Shown piece by piece: positions 56,222 through 64,000 of a stretch of 64,000 nt of DNA. The translations under genes and the position numbers were made by a program. The notes under the pieces are model-generated. The model saw only the letters and a program-made list of their open reading frames with translations. It searched no databases and had not been told where the DNA came from. The stretch is from Marinobacter sp. S6332. Lineage in GTDB: Bacteria; Pseudomonadota; Gammaproteobacteria; Pseudomonadales; Oleiphilaceae. Position 1 is the first letter of the stretch. The number at the start of each line of letters is the position of its first letter. Location of the stretch: the NCBI RefSeq assembly GCF_023016045.1, contig NZ_JALKAP010000001.1, forward strand, positions 362,893-426,892. Reading direction: 5' to 3'.

Positions 56222-57412
56222 TTGTCTGTAACAGAACACCCCGCACCATCCGCACCGCCATCGACAGCGAGCCTGCTGCCGGTGGCGTTGTTGCTTTGGC
56301 TGGCCGGGGTTTATTTGCGCATCCCGATACTGGTTGCGCCACCGCTAGCACCGTTTATCGGTGACGAGCTGGCACTCTCCCAGACCCTCACTGGCGCGCT
56401 GACAACTCTCCCCATTCTCATGCTTGCCATTGGCGCCATGCCGGGCTCCCTGTCCATATCCCGAATGGGTCCACGCAACACTCTTGCACTGGCCATGCTC
56501 GTTATGGTCATCGGCTCCGCAGGTCGTGGATTGGCGCCCGACACCATCACTCTGATGCTCACTAGCGCCGTTATGGGCCTAGGCATAGCCATGATGCAGC
56601 CCGCGCTACCGGCCCTGTTACCGCGCTGGTTGGAACCCAAAAACCTGGCACTAGGCTCCGCCATCTACATGAACGGCATGCTGATGGGCGAATTCATCGG
56701 CGCAGGCATCACCCTGCCAGTCATCATGCCGTTACTGGACAACAGTTGGCGCGCAACCATGCTGGCCTGGTCACTACCGGCATTGCTGGTCGCCGCCGCC
56801 CTGTTCCTGCCCAAACGCGACTTGGTCAGGCCCACCCGCAAAGTCGCCTGGCTCCCGGACTGGAAAAACCCGCTCACATTAAAACTCGGCCTGCTGCTCG
56901 GCGTATCCGGCTCCCTGTTTTTCGGCGTAAACGCCTACCTGGCGGCCTTGCTGGAGCAAAGAGGCGAATTCGAAAACCTCACCGAAGCTCTTTTTTGGTA
57001 CAACTTTGCCCAAGTGATTGCGTCGCTTTTGATGCTGAAAATGGCCCGCTACTGGATAGGCAAAAAAGTCCCGCTAATCACCATGCTGATACTCAGCCTG
57101 CTGGGAACTCTGGGGCTTCTGGTGTTTACAGGATGGTGGGCAATCGCCAGCGCCACATTCATGAGCTTCACCGCTGGCATACTGCTAATCATGATGGTGG
57201 CGTTACCGCCGCTTCTGGTGCCCGCCAGCGAAACCGGAAGACTATCCGCCGGCAACTTTCTGGTGGGCTACACAGTGGCCTTCGCAGTACCCATGCTGGG
57301 CGGCTTACTGTCTGACTGGACAGGCGACATAAGACACGCCATTGCCGTAATGATCGCCTACGGAATACTGGTTTCTCCTCTAGCCATCAAACTAAACCTT
57401 CAACGTCAGTAA
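56222..57412 (+). CDS. CynX/NimT-like MFS transporter
   Basis: 396 residues, 12 TM segments. It resembles the CynX/NimT group: VYLRIPILVAPPLAPFIGDELALSQTLTGALTTLPILMLAIGAMPG, and GIAMMQPALPALLPRWLEPKNLALGSAIYMNGMLMGEFIG. The first in-frame start is a TTG (56222) with a poor ribosome site; a GTG near 56282 is an alternative that would begin right at TM1. Only 6 bp follow ectC, so the two are probably co-transcribed and translation may be coupled. The substrate is unknown; ectoine or a precursor is a hypothesis. Confidence 0.8.
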   Translation: MSVTEHPAPSAPPSTASLLPVALLLWLAGVYLRIPILVAPPLAPFIGDELALSQTLTGALTTLPILMLAIGAMPGSLSISRMGPRNTLALAMLVMVIGSAGRGLAPDTITLMLTSAVMGLGIAMMQPALPALLPRWLEPKNLALGSAIYMNGMLMGEFIGAGITLPVIMPLLDNSWRATMLAWSLPALLVAAALFLPKRDLVRPTRKVAWLPDWKNPLTLKLGLLLGVSGSLFFGVNAYLAALLEQRGEFENLTEALFWYNFAQVIASLLMLKMARYWIGKKVPLITMLILSLLGTLGLLVFTGWWAIASATFMSFTAGILLIMMVALPPLLVPASETGRLSAGNFLVGYTVAFAVPMLGGLLSDWTGDIRHAIAVMIAYGILVSPLAIKLNLQRQ

Positions 57413-57444
57413 AGCGCCTCCTCAAATGGCCAGAAGCCGGGGAG

Positions 57445-57518
57445 CGGGGTGTCTTTTCTGCCGGGAAAAAGATGTCTGAGCGAAGCGAGTTGTTTTTCCC
57501 AGAAGAAAAGACACCCCG
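57445..57518. repeat. Large inverted repeat between convergent genes
   Basis: Left arm CGGGGTGTCTTTTCT (57445-57459) pairs perfectly with AGAAAAGACACCCCG (57504-57518). After a 3-nt internal bulge, GGGAAAAA (57463-57470) pairs with TTTTTCCC (57493-57500), leaving a 22-nt loop that contains GAGCGAAGCGAG. The total stem is 23 bp. It lies between the convergent MFS and decarboxylase genes and could act as a terminator or be a copy of a dispersed repeat. Confidence 0.85.
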
Positions 57519-57555
57519 CTTCGCGGCCCACCCCAATGAAGCAGGCCCTCAGACT

Positions 57556-58731
57556 TTAGATGTAGTAATCCTTTAGCGGAGGGAACCCATTGAACTCCAC
57601 GGCACTATAGGTTGTTGTATAGGCTCCTGTGGAAAGCCAGTACATACGGTCGCCAATAGCCAGGTTCAGTGGCAACGGGTATTTGTGATGCTCGTACATA
57701 ATGTCCGCGCTGTCGCACGTTGGCCCGGCAATTACGCAGTCTTCGCCTTCACCCTTCTTGTCCGTCCAGATGGGGAACTTGATCGCTTCATCCAGAGTCT
57801 CGATCAGACCGTTGAACTTACCTACGTCAGTAAACACCCAACGATGGAGAGCCGTGCGGGACTTACGGGCGATCAGAACTACCTCACTTACCAGAACACC
57901 GGCGTTGGAAATCAACGAACGGCCCGGTTCGATAATGATTTCCGGCAAATCATCACCGAAATCTTCCTTCAGGAAGCGAGTAATCTCAGAGGCATACACC
58001 GCCAACTCGTTGGTACGGTTGATGTAGTTCGCCGGAAACCCCCCGCCCATGTTGATCATTTTCAATTCGATGCCGTCTTCTTCTTTCAAGCGCTCGAAAA
58101 TGACCTTCACCTTGTTCAAAGCCGAATCCCACGCGCCGATCTCGCGCTGCTGGGACCCCACGTGGAACGACACACCGTAAGGTACCAAGCCAAGATCACG
58201 CGCCAGGATCAGCAGGTCCATGGCCATATCATTCTCACAGCCGAACTTGCGGGAAAGCGGCCAGTCTGCGGTCTGCGTGCCATCGGTCAGAACACGTACG
58301 TAAATCTTCGAGCCGGGTGCCGCCTTGGCAATGTTACGCAAATCCGCCTCAGAATCCGTGGCGAACATACGCACACCCTTCTCATAAAAAGTGCGAATAT
58401 CTCGCGCCTTTTTGATGGTGTTGCCGTAGCTGATGCGGTCGCCGGTCACACCAAGAGCCATCACCTTTTCCAACTCATAAACCGACGCAATATCAAAGCT
58501 CGCTCCCTTATCCCGCAGCATAGTCAGAACCTGCGAAGCCGGGTTGGCCTTCACTGCGTAATACACATTGGCATAAGGAAAACCGTCCACCAACTCGTCG
58601 TACTGACGATCGATGGTAGCGGTATCAATCACTACAAACGGTGTTTCCTTGGTATCCGCAAATGCTTTGATCCGCTCAAAAGTCTCGGCAGTGTAGTAAT
58701 CGGCGATGTTAGCGTTGGCTGACTCGGTCAT
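57556..58731 (-). CDS. speC: Ornithine decarboxylase-type PLP enzyme (fold type III)
   Basis: 391 residues. The PLP lysine lies in YYAVKANPA (Lys61); HVGSQQRE, GGGFPANY and EPGRSLI bind the phosphate; the catalytic cysteine lies in AGPTCDSADIMYE. This matches the eukaryote-like ornithine/lysine decarboxylases of Pseudomonas (SpeC), which make putrescine (or cadaverine) for polyamines. The length is typical. GGGGGAAA precedes the ATG. Ornithine versus lysine preference cannot be settled by reading. Confidence 0.9.
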   Translation of the reverse strand: MTESANANIADYYTAETFERIKAFADTKETPFVVIDTATIDRQYDELVDGFPYANVYYAVKANPASQVLTMLRDKGASFDIASVYELEKVMALGVTGDRISYGNTIKKARDIRTFYEKGVRMFATDSEADLRNIAKAAPGSKIYVRVLTDGTQTADWPLSRKFGCENDMAMDLLILARDLGLVPYGVSFHVGSQQREIGAWDSALNKVKVIFERLKEEDGIELKMINMGGGFPANYINRTNELAVYASEITRFLKEDFGDDLPEIIIEPGRSLISNAGVLVSEVVLIARKSRTALHRWVFTDVGKFNGLIETLDEAIKFPIWTDKKGEGEDCVIAGPTCDSADIMYEHHKYPLPLNLAIGDRMYWLSTGAYTTTYSAVEFNGFPPLKDYYI

Positions 58732-58972
58732 GGATCGTGTTTCCCCCTTGGGGCAAAAAAACAGTGCGCGAACGCGAATGCCAGAACCTGAATGGCCCTG
58801 GCCAAGAAGCGCGATAATCAGACTTTCTTTGCCTCACAGATATCAGCAAATCTACCCATAAATCGAACAAAAACCAGAACTCTAAAAAGCCCCCAATCAA
58901 AGAGGCCTTAGCGATCAACAACTCAACCCTCTATACTTCAGTCATAACAAACACGTACCACAGGAACCCCCA

Positions 58973-61327
58973 GTGACGAGACTCATTGCAGCAATATTCC
59001 TGACCCTGCTGTTTCTGGCAGGCTGTGCCGAAAACACCACACCGCCAACATTCAAACAAGCACTGCCCACCGCAACCCAGCAACCGGTCAGCTTCAACGA
59101 CGACGTACGCCCCATCGTAGAAGCAAAATGCCTAGCCTGCCACAGCTGCTTTGACGCGCCCTGCCAGCTCAAAATGGAATACTCCGACGGCTTGATTCGC
59201 GGTGCCCACAAAGACGCGGTTTACGATGGCGCGCGCTTCGAAACCCAAAAAACCACCCGCTTGAGAATAGACGCCCAAACTGAACAACAATGGCGAGAGT
59301 TAGGCTTTTACTCGGTATTAGCCAGAGGCGATCAAACCCACAGCTTATTTGAAAACATGATTCGCTTGGGCAAGGAGTATGAATTTGCTCCCAACAGCAA
59401 ATTGCCTGAAGACATAGAGCTGGGCTTATCTCGGGCCAATCAGTGTGTAAGCAACGAGAATTTCTCCGACTACGCCAGCGACCACCCCTACGAGGGCATG
59501 CCTCTAGCAGTAACTGGCCTCACCGACGACGAGTACGCCACCCTCACCGGCTGGCTCAACCAAGGCGGCGCCATCAGCCCGTTGGTTACCAAGGTAGATG
59601 GCGCCGAGCAAAGCCACATCAAGCGTTGGGAAAGCTGGCTAAATGACCACAGCCTACGCCAACAACTGACCAGTCGATGGATTTACGAACACCTCTACCT
59701 CGCGCACCTGTATTTTGAAGATAAGGGCGCCAGCACCCGCTACTTCGAAATTGTGCGCTCCTACACAATGCCAGGCACACCCATCGACATGGTGGCAACC
59801 CGTCGCCCCAACGACGACCCCGAAGGCTCGGTGTATTATCGCCTGCGCCCGGTATCTGGCAGCATTGTGCACAAGCGCCATATCACCTTCGAGTTTGGAG
59901 AAAAACAGTTCGAGCACACCCGCGAGCTGTTTGAAACTGGCGATTGGCAAGTAGAAACCCTCCCGGACTACAGCCGTGAAAACCGCGCTAACCCCTTTGT
60001 CACCTTTGCCGCCATCCCTGCAAAGGCCCGCTACCAATTCATGTTGGACAACGCCGAGTACTTCACCCGTACCTTTATTCGAGGGCCGGTGTGCCGCGGC
60101 CAAATTGCTACCGACGTGATCCGTGACCAGTTTTGGGTGGCCTACCACGACCCGGAAAACGACCTTTATCTAACCAATGCAGAGTATCGCGAAAAGGTAA
60201 CGCCGTTGCTGGCCTTGCCGGGACAGGATAGCGCCCTGCTTGATCTGGGCGACAACTGGGCTGACTACAAAGGCAAGCGTAACCAGTATCACAAACTGCG
60301 AAACCAGGCCTACGGCGAGGCCTACCCCAAAGGTGCCTCACTTAATCATATCTGGGACGGTGACGGCCATAATACCAATGCGCTACTCACTGTTTTCCGC
60401 CATCACGACAATGCTTCTGTACAGCGCGGCCTGATTGGCCAGGCGCCATTAACCAGCTGGTGGATGGATTATCCTCTGTTCGAACGCACCTACTACGAAC
60501 TGGTGGTGAATTTTGACGTGTTCGGCAACGTGGCTCATCAAGCCCAGACGCGACTTTACTTTGACCTGATCCGTAACGGCGGCGAGCAGAACTATCTCCG
60601 CCTAATTCCGCCCGGTGAACGCAACAAGGTTTTGCACCATTGGTATCAGGGCGCAGGCGAATTCAAGCTGGATTATAGCTATGCCAACATGGACGAGACG
60701 GCCCCATCACAGGTGCCCTATGCCACCTCGGCATTCAATGAAGAATTGGGGGCGCGACTGCTGCTGAAATTCCACGAACTGAATGCAGAGCGGGACGATC
60801 CCATCAACCGCTGTGGCGGCAGTGATTGTGGCCGCAAAGACGAGCCCGAATGGATTCGCGAGGCGGATCAGGTGCTGTCAGAACTGGCCGCTACCCGGGC
60901 GGAATTCCTCCCTGCCATCAACTACCTACCAAACGTCACTTTCTTGCGGGTTTATAATGAGAAAGGCAAGCGAACGGTATACACGGTTATCCGCGACCGC
61001 GCCCACAGCAACGTCGCTTTTCTGCTGGGAGAGGATTTACGCTACCAGCCCGAAAACGACAAGCTGACCATTTATCCGGGCATCATTGGCAGCTACCCAA
61101 ACTTCATGTTCGACATTCCCGCGTCGCAACTCGGACTGTTTAAAGACAGAATGAAAGCCCTGAAGGCAGAAGAGCCAAAAGCCTTTGAGGCCTTAGTGGG
61201 TGTATGGGGCGTTCGCCGCACCCACAGGCAATTCTGGGAGATTCTTCACGATATTACCGCTTGGCAGCGCGAGCATCAGCCCTTGCAGGCGGGTGTGTTC
61301 GATATCAACCGCTACAAGAATCTTTAA
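58973..61327 (+). CDS. cti: Fatty acid cis/trans isomerase Cti
   Basis: 784 residues. The N-terminus has a lipobox-like signal (FLAGCAE, Cys18), so it is periplasmic. A c-type haem motif CLACH (Cys53, Cys56, His57), the hallmark of Cti, is followed by the long conserved body (VYYRLRPVSGSIVHKRHITFEFG, FIRGPVCRGQIATDVI, NYLPNVTFLRVYNEKGKRTVY). Cti turns cis-unsaturated membrane fatty acids into trans forms under solvent or heat stress. It starts at a GTG (58973) with AGGAA 7 nt upstream. Confidence 0.95.
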   Translation: MTRLIAAIFLTLLFLAGCAENTTPPTFKQALPTATQQPVSFNDDVRPIVEAKCLACHSCFDAPCQLKMEYSDGLIRGAHKDAVYDGARFETQKTTRLRIDAQTEQQWRELGFYSVLARGDQTHSLFENMIRLGKEYEFAPNSKLPEDIELGLSRANQCVSNENFSDYASDHPYEGMPLAVTGLTDDEYATLTGWLNQGGAISPLVTKVDGAEQSHIKRWESWLNDHSLRQQLTSRWIYEHLYLAHLYFEDKGASTRYFEIVRSYTMPGTPIDMVATRRPNDDPEGSVYYRLRPVSGSIVHKRHITFEFGEKQFEHTRELFETGDWQVETLPDYSRENRANPFVTFAAIPAKARYQFMLDNAEYFTRTFIRGPVCRGQIATDVIRDQFWVAYHDPENDLYLTNAEYREKVTPLLALPGQDSALLDLGDNWADYKGKRNQYHKLRNQAYGEAYPKGASLNHIWDGDGHNTNALLTVFRHHDNASVQRGLIGQAPLTSWWMDYPLFERTYYELVVNFDVFGNVAHQAQTRLYFDLIRNGGEQNYLRLIPPGERNKVLHHWYQGAGEFKLDYSYANMDETAPSQVPYATSAFNEELGARLLLKFHELNAERDDPINRCGGSDCGRKDEPEWIREADQVLSELAATRAEFLPAINYLPNVTFLRVYNEKGKRTVYTVIRDRAHSNVAFLLGEDLRYQPENDKLTIYPGIIGSYPNFMFDIPASQLGLFKDRMKALKAEEPKAFEALVGVWGVRRTHRQFWEILHDITAWQREHQPLQAGVFDINRYKNL

Positions 61328-61351
61328 TAGGCCAGCGTGCCGCCTCCGGGT

Positions 61352-62170
61352 TCACACCGCTACAGGGCGGAAGGGCTCGGGGGTGGTAGAGCCTCCGGGG
61401 TCGCGGGGCTCAGACTCTTGTTGCAGGTATTCTAGGATGGCGTTCTTCAAGTCGCTGCCCTGACCCAGCCCCTGATTGCCAAATAAGCGGTTGAACTCCA
61501 GCACGAAGGGATATCCCTCCACCAGAGCAATATCAAAGCCAGCATGGTCTACGCCCAAATCCCGGGCAAGCCGCAGCGCCAGATCGGTCATCACCGTGGG
61601 CACCGGGCTGTTGTCAATCTTGCCACCCTTGGATACGTTGTTATAAAAGCCCTGATCGGCCTGAGTACGCCAGTAGGCTGTGACAACTTTATCGCCCACC
61701 ACTACTATGCGCGCGTCGCGGTCCAGCGGCAGGTATTCCTGAACATATAAAACATCCGTGCGCTCGCAGTATTTGCGCCAGTCGTCACGGGTTTCAATCA
61801 GCCACACACCTTCGCCCATGCTGGCCTTTGGCAGCTTCGCCACGAAGGGCAGCACCATCACACTCCAGATGTGCTCACGTTCCTCCGGGCCGTTGGCTTC
61901 AATGATTGTCCAGGGGATGTGCTCCGGCGCAACCGCTTCAAACGCCCGGGTCATTTCCACTTTATCGTGGCCAATGAGATAACTGGCAACACTGGGGAAA
62001 ACCCGACATTTCAAACCATGCACTAGCGCATTGAGTTGCCAGTATTCCGGGAACAACACCCAATCTGCATTGCGCAGCAGTTCCTTATGGCGCAAGTAAT
62101 TCTCCGGCTTCAATACAGTGGTATCCGGAAAGCCAAGGGTGCGGAAGACATTAAACGATACGAAGTTCAT
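61352..62170 (-). CDS. ATP-grasp (RimK-like) family protein
   Basis: About 272 residues from the ATG at 62170 (TTG at 62191 is possible). ATP-grasp features: LPFVAKLPKASMGEGVWLIE (Lys of the ATP site and Gly-rich loop), VLYVQEYLPLDRDARIVVVGDKVVTAYWR, and VDHAGFDIALVEGYPFVLEFNRLFGNQG with the metal-binding Glu/Asn. It should ligate an amino acid or carboxylate to an amine. Substrates are unknown. It is divergent from the DUF6746 gene and converges on cti. Confidence 0.78.
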   Translation of the reverse strand: MNFVSFNVFRTLGFPDTTVLKPENYLRHKELLRNADWVLFPEYWQLNALVHGLKCRVFPSVASYLIGHDKVEMTRAFEAVAPEHIPWTIIEANGPEEREHIWSVMVLPFVAKLPKASMGEGVWLIETRDDWRKYCERTDVLYVQEYLPLDRDARIVVVGDKVVTAYWRTQADQGFYNNVSKGGKIDNSPVPTVMTDLALRLARDLGVDHAGFDIALVEGYPFVLEFNRLFGNQGLGQGSDLKNAILEYLQQESEPRDPGGSTTPEPFRPVAV

Positions 62171-62280
62171 GGGCGGGGTCGCGCTGGTCAAAGTGGGTAA
62201 GTTTTAAGCAGTTTTAACCTGGGTGCAAGTATTTTTTGTGAGTCGAATTGACGGTGGTCATGGTTTTTAAAAGCGCATCT

Positions 62281-62299
62281 GATAATAATTCGCATTATA
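62281..62299. promoter_or_regulatory. Fur-box-like sequence upstream of the DUF6746 gene
   Basis: GATAATAATTCGCATTATA matches the 19-bp Fur consensus (GATAATGATAATCATTATC) at 14 positions, including both outer hexamers almost fully. It lies 30 bp before the ATG at 62329 and 111 bp before the divergent ATP-grasp gene, so either or both could be iron-regulated. It is AT-rich, so a chance match is possible. Confidence 0.5.
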
Positions 62300-62328
62300 T
62301 TTTGAGTTAACTTATTACGGAGCACACT

Positions 62329-62697
62329 ATGACCATTCTTCGACAGTTTACCGCTGTAGCCGCCTCCTTGCTGATCGCTGTCCCTGCATTTGCAAGCGAT
62401 AGTGATCACTTCAAAGGTCAGCCATCACACACCCTAGAGCAAGCCGTTGCCAACTTCTCCGAATACAACAACAAGCTAGAAAAAGTGCTGGCTGGGGATC
62501 TAACGCCAGAAGCTATGAACGAAGTGCACCAACTAACATACACACTGGAAAACGCGCTACAAAAACTGGATGACGAGATTGATGCACTTGAGGAGACCCT
62601 TGAGAAAGTTCACAAAGCTTCTGAGCACGCCGACCCCGGTACCGTGCGCTCTGCTGGCGAGCAATACCTCAGCAAAAGCCGAAAGCTCGTAAACTAG
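62329..62697 (+). CDS. DUF6746-type periplasmic helical protein
   Basis: 122 residues with a signal peptide (ASLLIAVPAFA, cut near 22). The mature part is all-helical: PSHTLEQAVANFSEYNNKLEKVLAG, a central helix, and an acidic coiled coil (LDDEIDALEETLEKVHKASEHA). It resembles proteins listed as DUF6746, which are of unknown function; the four-helix layout loosely recalls cytochrome b562-like bundles, but haem ligands are not evident. GGAG lies 8 nt before the ATG. A Fur-box-like sequence precedes it. Confidence 0.72.
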   Translation: MTILRQFTAVAASLLIAVPAFASDSDHFKGQPSHTLEQAVANFSEYNNKLEKVLAGDLTPEAMNEVHQLTYTLENALQKLDDEIDALEETLEKVHKASEHADPGTVRSAGEQYLSKSRKLVN

Positions 62698-62706
62698 TAG
62701 TGGGCG

Positions 62707-64000
62707 TTACTTTCTTTTGACGCCCTGCTGGGCAACAGCGGTTAGCGGATCTTCCGGCCAAGGATGTTTAGGATAACGGCCGCGGGTGTCTTTGCGCACC
62801 TGCGGATACACGTTAACCCAAAAGCTGGCCAGATCAGCGGTGACCGCCAGCGGCCTTTGGGCTGGAGACAACAGGTGTATCAATACCGGCACCTTGCCCC
62901 CGGCCACTTCGGGCGTTTTCGTCCAACCAAACAACGCCTGCAACTTGGCCGCCAAAACCGGGCCATTCTCAACGCAATAATCCAGTGTAACGGAGCTGCC
63001 AGTGGGGATGGTCAGACTGGTTGGCGCAAGCTCAGCCAGTTGCTGCTGTTGCGGATAATCCAACAGGCTGTTCAGGGCGTTTTGTATATTCAGACGCGCC
63101 AAATCAGACCAGCGATGAATGCCCGCCAGAAAGGGGGCCAACCATTGTTCCAGCGACTCTGCCAAAGCCTTGTCACTTACATCCGGCCATTGCTCAGGGT
63201 AGTGCTTTGCCAGCAGCGATACCCTTGCCCGCCACTGCTTGGCGGCAGGCATCCACGGCAGGCTGTCCAAACCTTTACGCCGCACCGCTGCGAGTATGCC
63301 CTGTTGAATCAACTCGGGTGACGGCTTGGTTAGTGGTTTCTCCGCTAAAAGCAGTGCCCCTAACCGTCGGGTTTTACGCGCAATGACTGTGCCGCGTTTA
63401 TCATCCCATTCTGCTTCGTCTTGCTCTTTTATATGGGCGGCCAGATCCGTTTCCAACGTGGGTAAGTCCACTGGCGCAGCCAAATAGATCCTTGCTTCGC
63501 GGGCCTTGCCGTCTAGATCTGCAGCCACCAGCCACTCGTGCCGCGCAAGCCCATCGTCATCCCGCAATAGGGCGCCTTTGCCGTTGCTGAGTTGATAGCG
63601 CGGTGTATCTCCGGGGCGACGTTTGCCAATGCGATCCGGATAAGCGAGTGCTAACAAACGTCCAACTTCTGTGGCCGTGGGCATAGTTTCCTGTTCGCTG
63701 TTTCCATTCGCCTGAGACACGGATAGGCGTTTAGCCTGTTGGCGCAGCGCGTGAAGACGGTGTGGATCTATACGTTGCGACCCACGTTCGCCACGAAGGA
63801 CTCGAATGCGCTCATGCATGTCGGCCCCGGCGCCCGGCCCCAGTATGTCTCTGTCTTCCAGCAACGCGGCAAGCTCAGCTGCCAACCGGCCCAATTCAAG
63901 CGACCTGCCCAATAGGACCATGTGCGCAAGCCGTGGGTGGATGCCCAAGGCTCGGGCAGACTTACCGTGTTCGGTAATCGCGCCATCGTCGTCTAGCATA
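62707..64000 (-). CDS. hrpB: ATP-dependent helicase HrpB, C-terminal part (5' end beyond the window)
   Basis: 430 codons are visible and the frame is open to the right edge, so the helicase core lies outside. The part present covers the end of the ratchet domain (ALGIHPRLAHMVLLGRSLELGRLAAELAALLEDRD) and the HrpB-specific C-terminal region (RIGKRRPGDTPRYQLSNGKGALL, HRWSDLARLNIQNALNSLLDYPQQQQL, SAQRPLAVTADLASFWVNVYPQVRKDTRGRYPKHPWPEDPL). HrpB is a DEAH-box RNA helicase family member of ill-defined role. Confidence 0.93.
   Translation of the reverse strand, partial: MLDDDGAITEHGKSARALGIHPRLAHMVLLGRSLELGRLAAELAALLEDRDILGPGAGADMHERIRVLRGERGSQRIDPHRLHALRQQAKRLSVSQANGNSEQETMPTATEVGRLLALAYPDRIGKRRPGDTPRYQLSNGKGALLRDDDGLARHEWLVAADLDGKAREARIYLAAPVDLPTLETDLAAHIKEQDEAEWDDKRGTVIARKTRRLGALLLAEKPLTKPSPELIQQGILAAVRRKGLDSLPWMPAAKQWRARVSLLAKHYPEQWPDVSDKALAESLEQWLAPFLAGIHRWSDLARLNIQNALNSLLDYPQQQQLAELAPTSLTIPTGSSVTLDYCVENGPVLAAKLQALFGWTKTPEVAGGKVPVLIHLLSPAQRPLAVTADLASFWVNVYPQVRKDTRGRYPKHPWPEDPLTAVAQQGVKRK

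Noticed and set aside
57685..58722. 345-codon open frame on the plus strand opposite the ornithine decarboxylase-type gene
   Set aside because: Fully antisense to a clear PLP enzyme, with low-complexity composition and no recognisable motif.

Overview
The window looks like ordinary chromosome of a marine gammaproteobacterium, most probably Marinobacter or a close relative. This is inferred from gene content and protein character: an Aer-type aerotaxis receptor, the soluble NAD-dependent formate dehydrogenase Fds, monomeric isocitrate dehydrogenase, Cti, a lone ectoine synthase and a 3-hydroxybutyrate cluster. I see no rRNA, tRNA, CRISPR array, insertion sequence, phage gene or plasmid function. 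Genes lie close together, often overlapping by 1-20 bp.

Layout. 1-5.4 kb (all minus): a diguanylate cyclase cut by the left edge, an Aer-type receptor and a second diguanylate cyclase. 5.4-14.5 kb: formate oxidation, with fdsG-fdsB-fdsA-fdhD-fdsD as one minus-strand operon, a divergent regulator with a ModE-like HTH and a PBP-like domain, and an oxalate/formate-type MFS carrier. 15-18 kb: K+/H+ antiporter, L,D-transpeptidase, alanine-rich Lpp-like lipoprotein. 18-24 kb (minus): SDR, a second L,D-transpeptidase, a GDT1-family Mn2+ exporter behind a yybP-ykoY manganese riboswitch, a MarR/DHA2 efflux pair and a YcaD-like MFS protein. 24-30 kb: WYL regulator with a secreted nuclease, AraC regulator, queE-queC, a DEDDh exonuclease. 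30-38 kb: an attenuator-like leader before a 90-aa gene; a three-gene phosphorelay (receiver, four-TM protein, 1179-aa hybrid kinase); several unknown small genes. 37.5-42 kb: serine hydrolase, ybaK, monomeric icd.

42-52.5 kb is the most coherent system: a 3-hydroxybutyrate (3HB) oligomer salvage locus. A lipoprotein 3HB-oligomer hydrolase, a sigma-54 activator of HbcR type, a TRAP transporter (dctPQM-like), 3HB dehydrogenase and acetoacetyl-CoA synthetase all lie on the minus strand. By eye I find two sigma-54 (-24/-12) promoters, one before the hydrolase and one before the TRAP operon. Each is preceded by two copies of one 18-bp palindrome, TGTCC-N8-GGACA. The proximal copies lie at almost the same distance from the start site at both promoters (about -97). 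This gives a complete, testable regulon: polymer fragments are hydrolysed outside the cytoplasm, monomers imported, oxidised to acetoacetate and activated to acetoacetyl-CoA.

52.5-64 kb: a DUF6164 protein, a DUF2868 membrane protein overlapping a DUF3482 GTPase, an ectoine synthase without ectA/ectB followed by an MFS carrier, a large inverted repeat, an ornithine-decarboxylase-type enzyme, fatty-acid cis/trans isomerase, an ATP-grasp protein, a DUF6746 periplasmic protein with a Fur-box-like sequence in front, and the C-terminal part of HrpB cut by the right edge.

All family names come from recognising protein motifs by reading; no database search was run.
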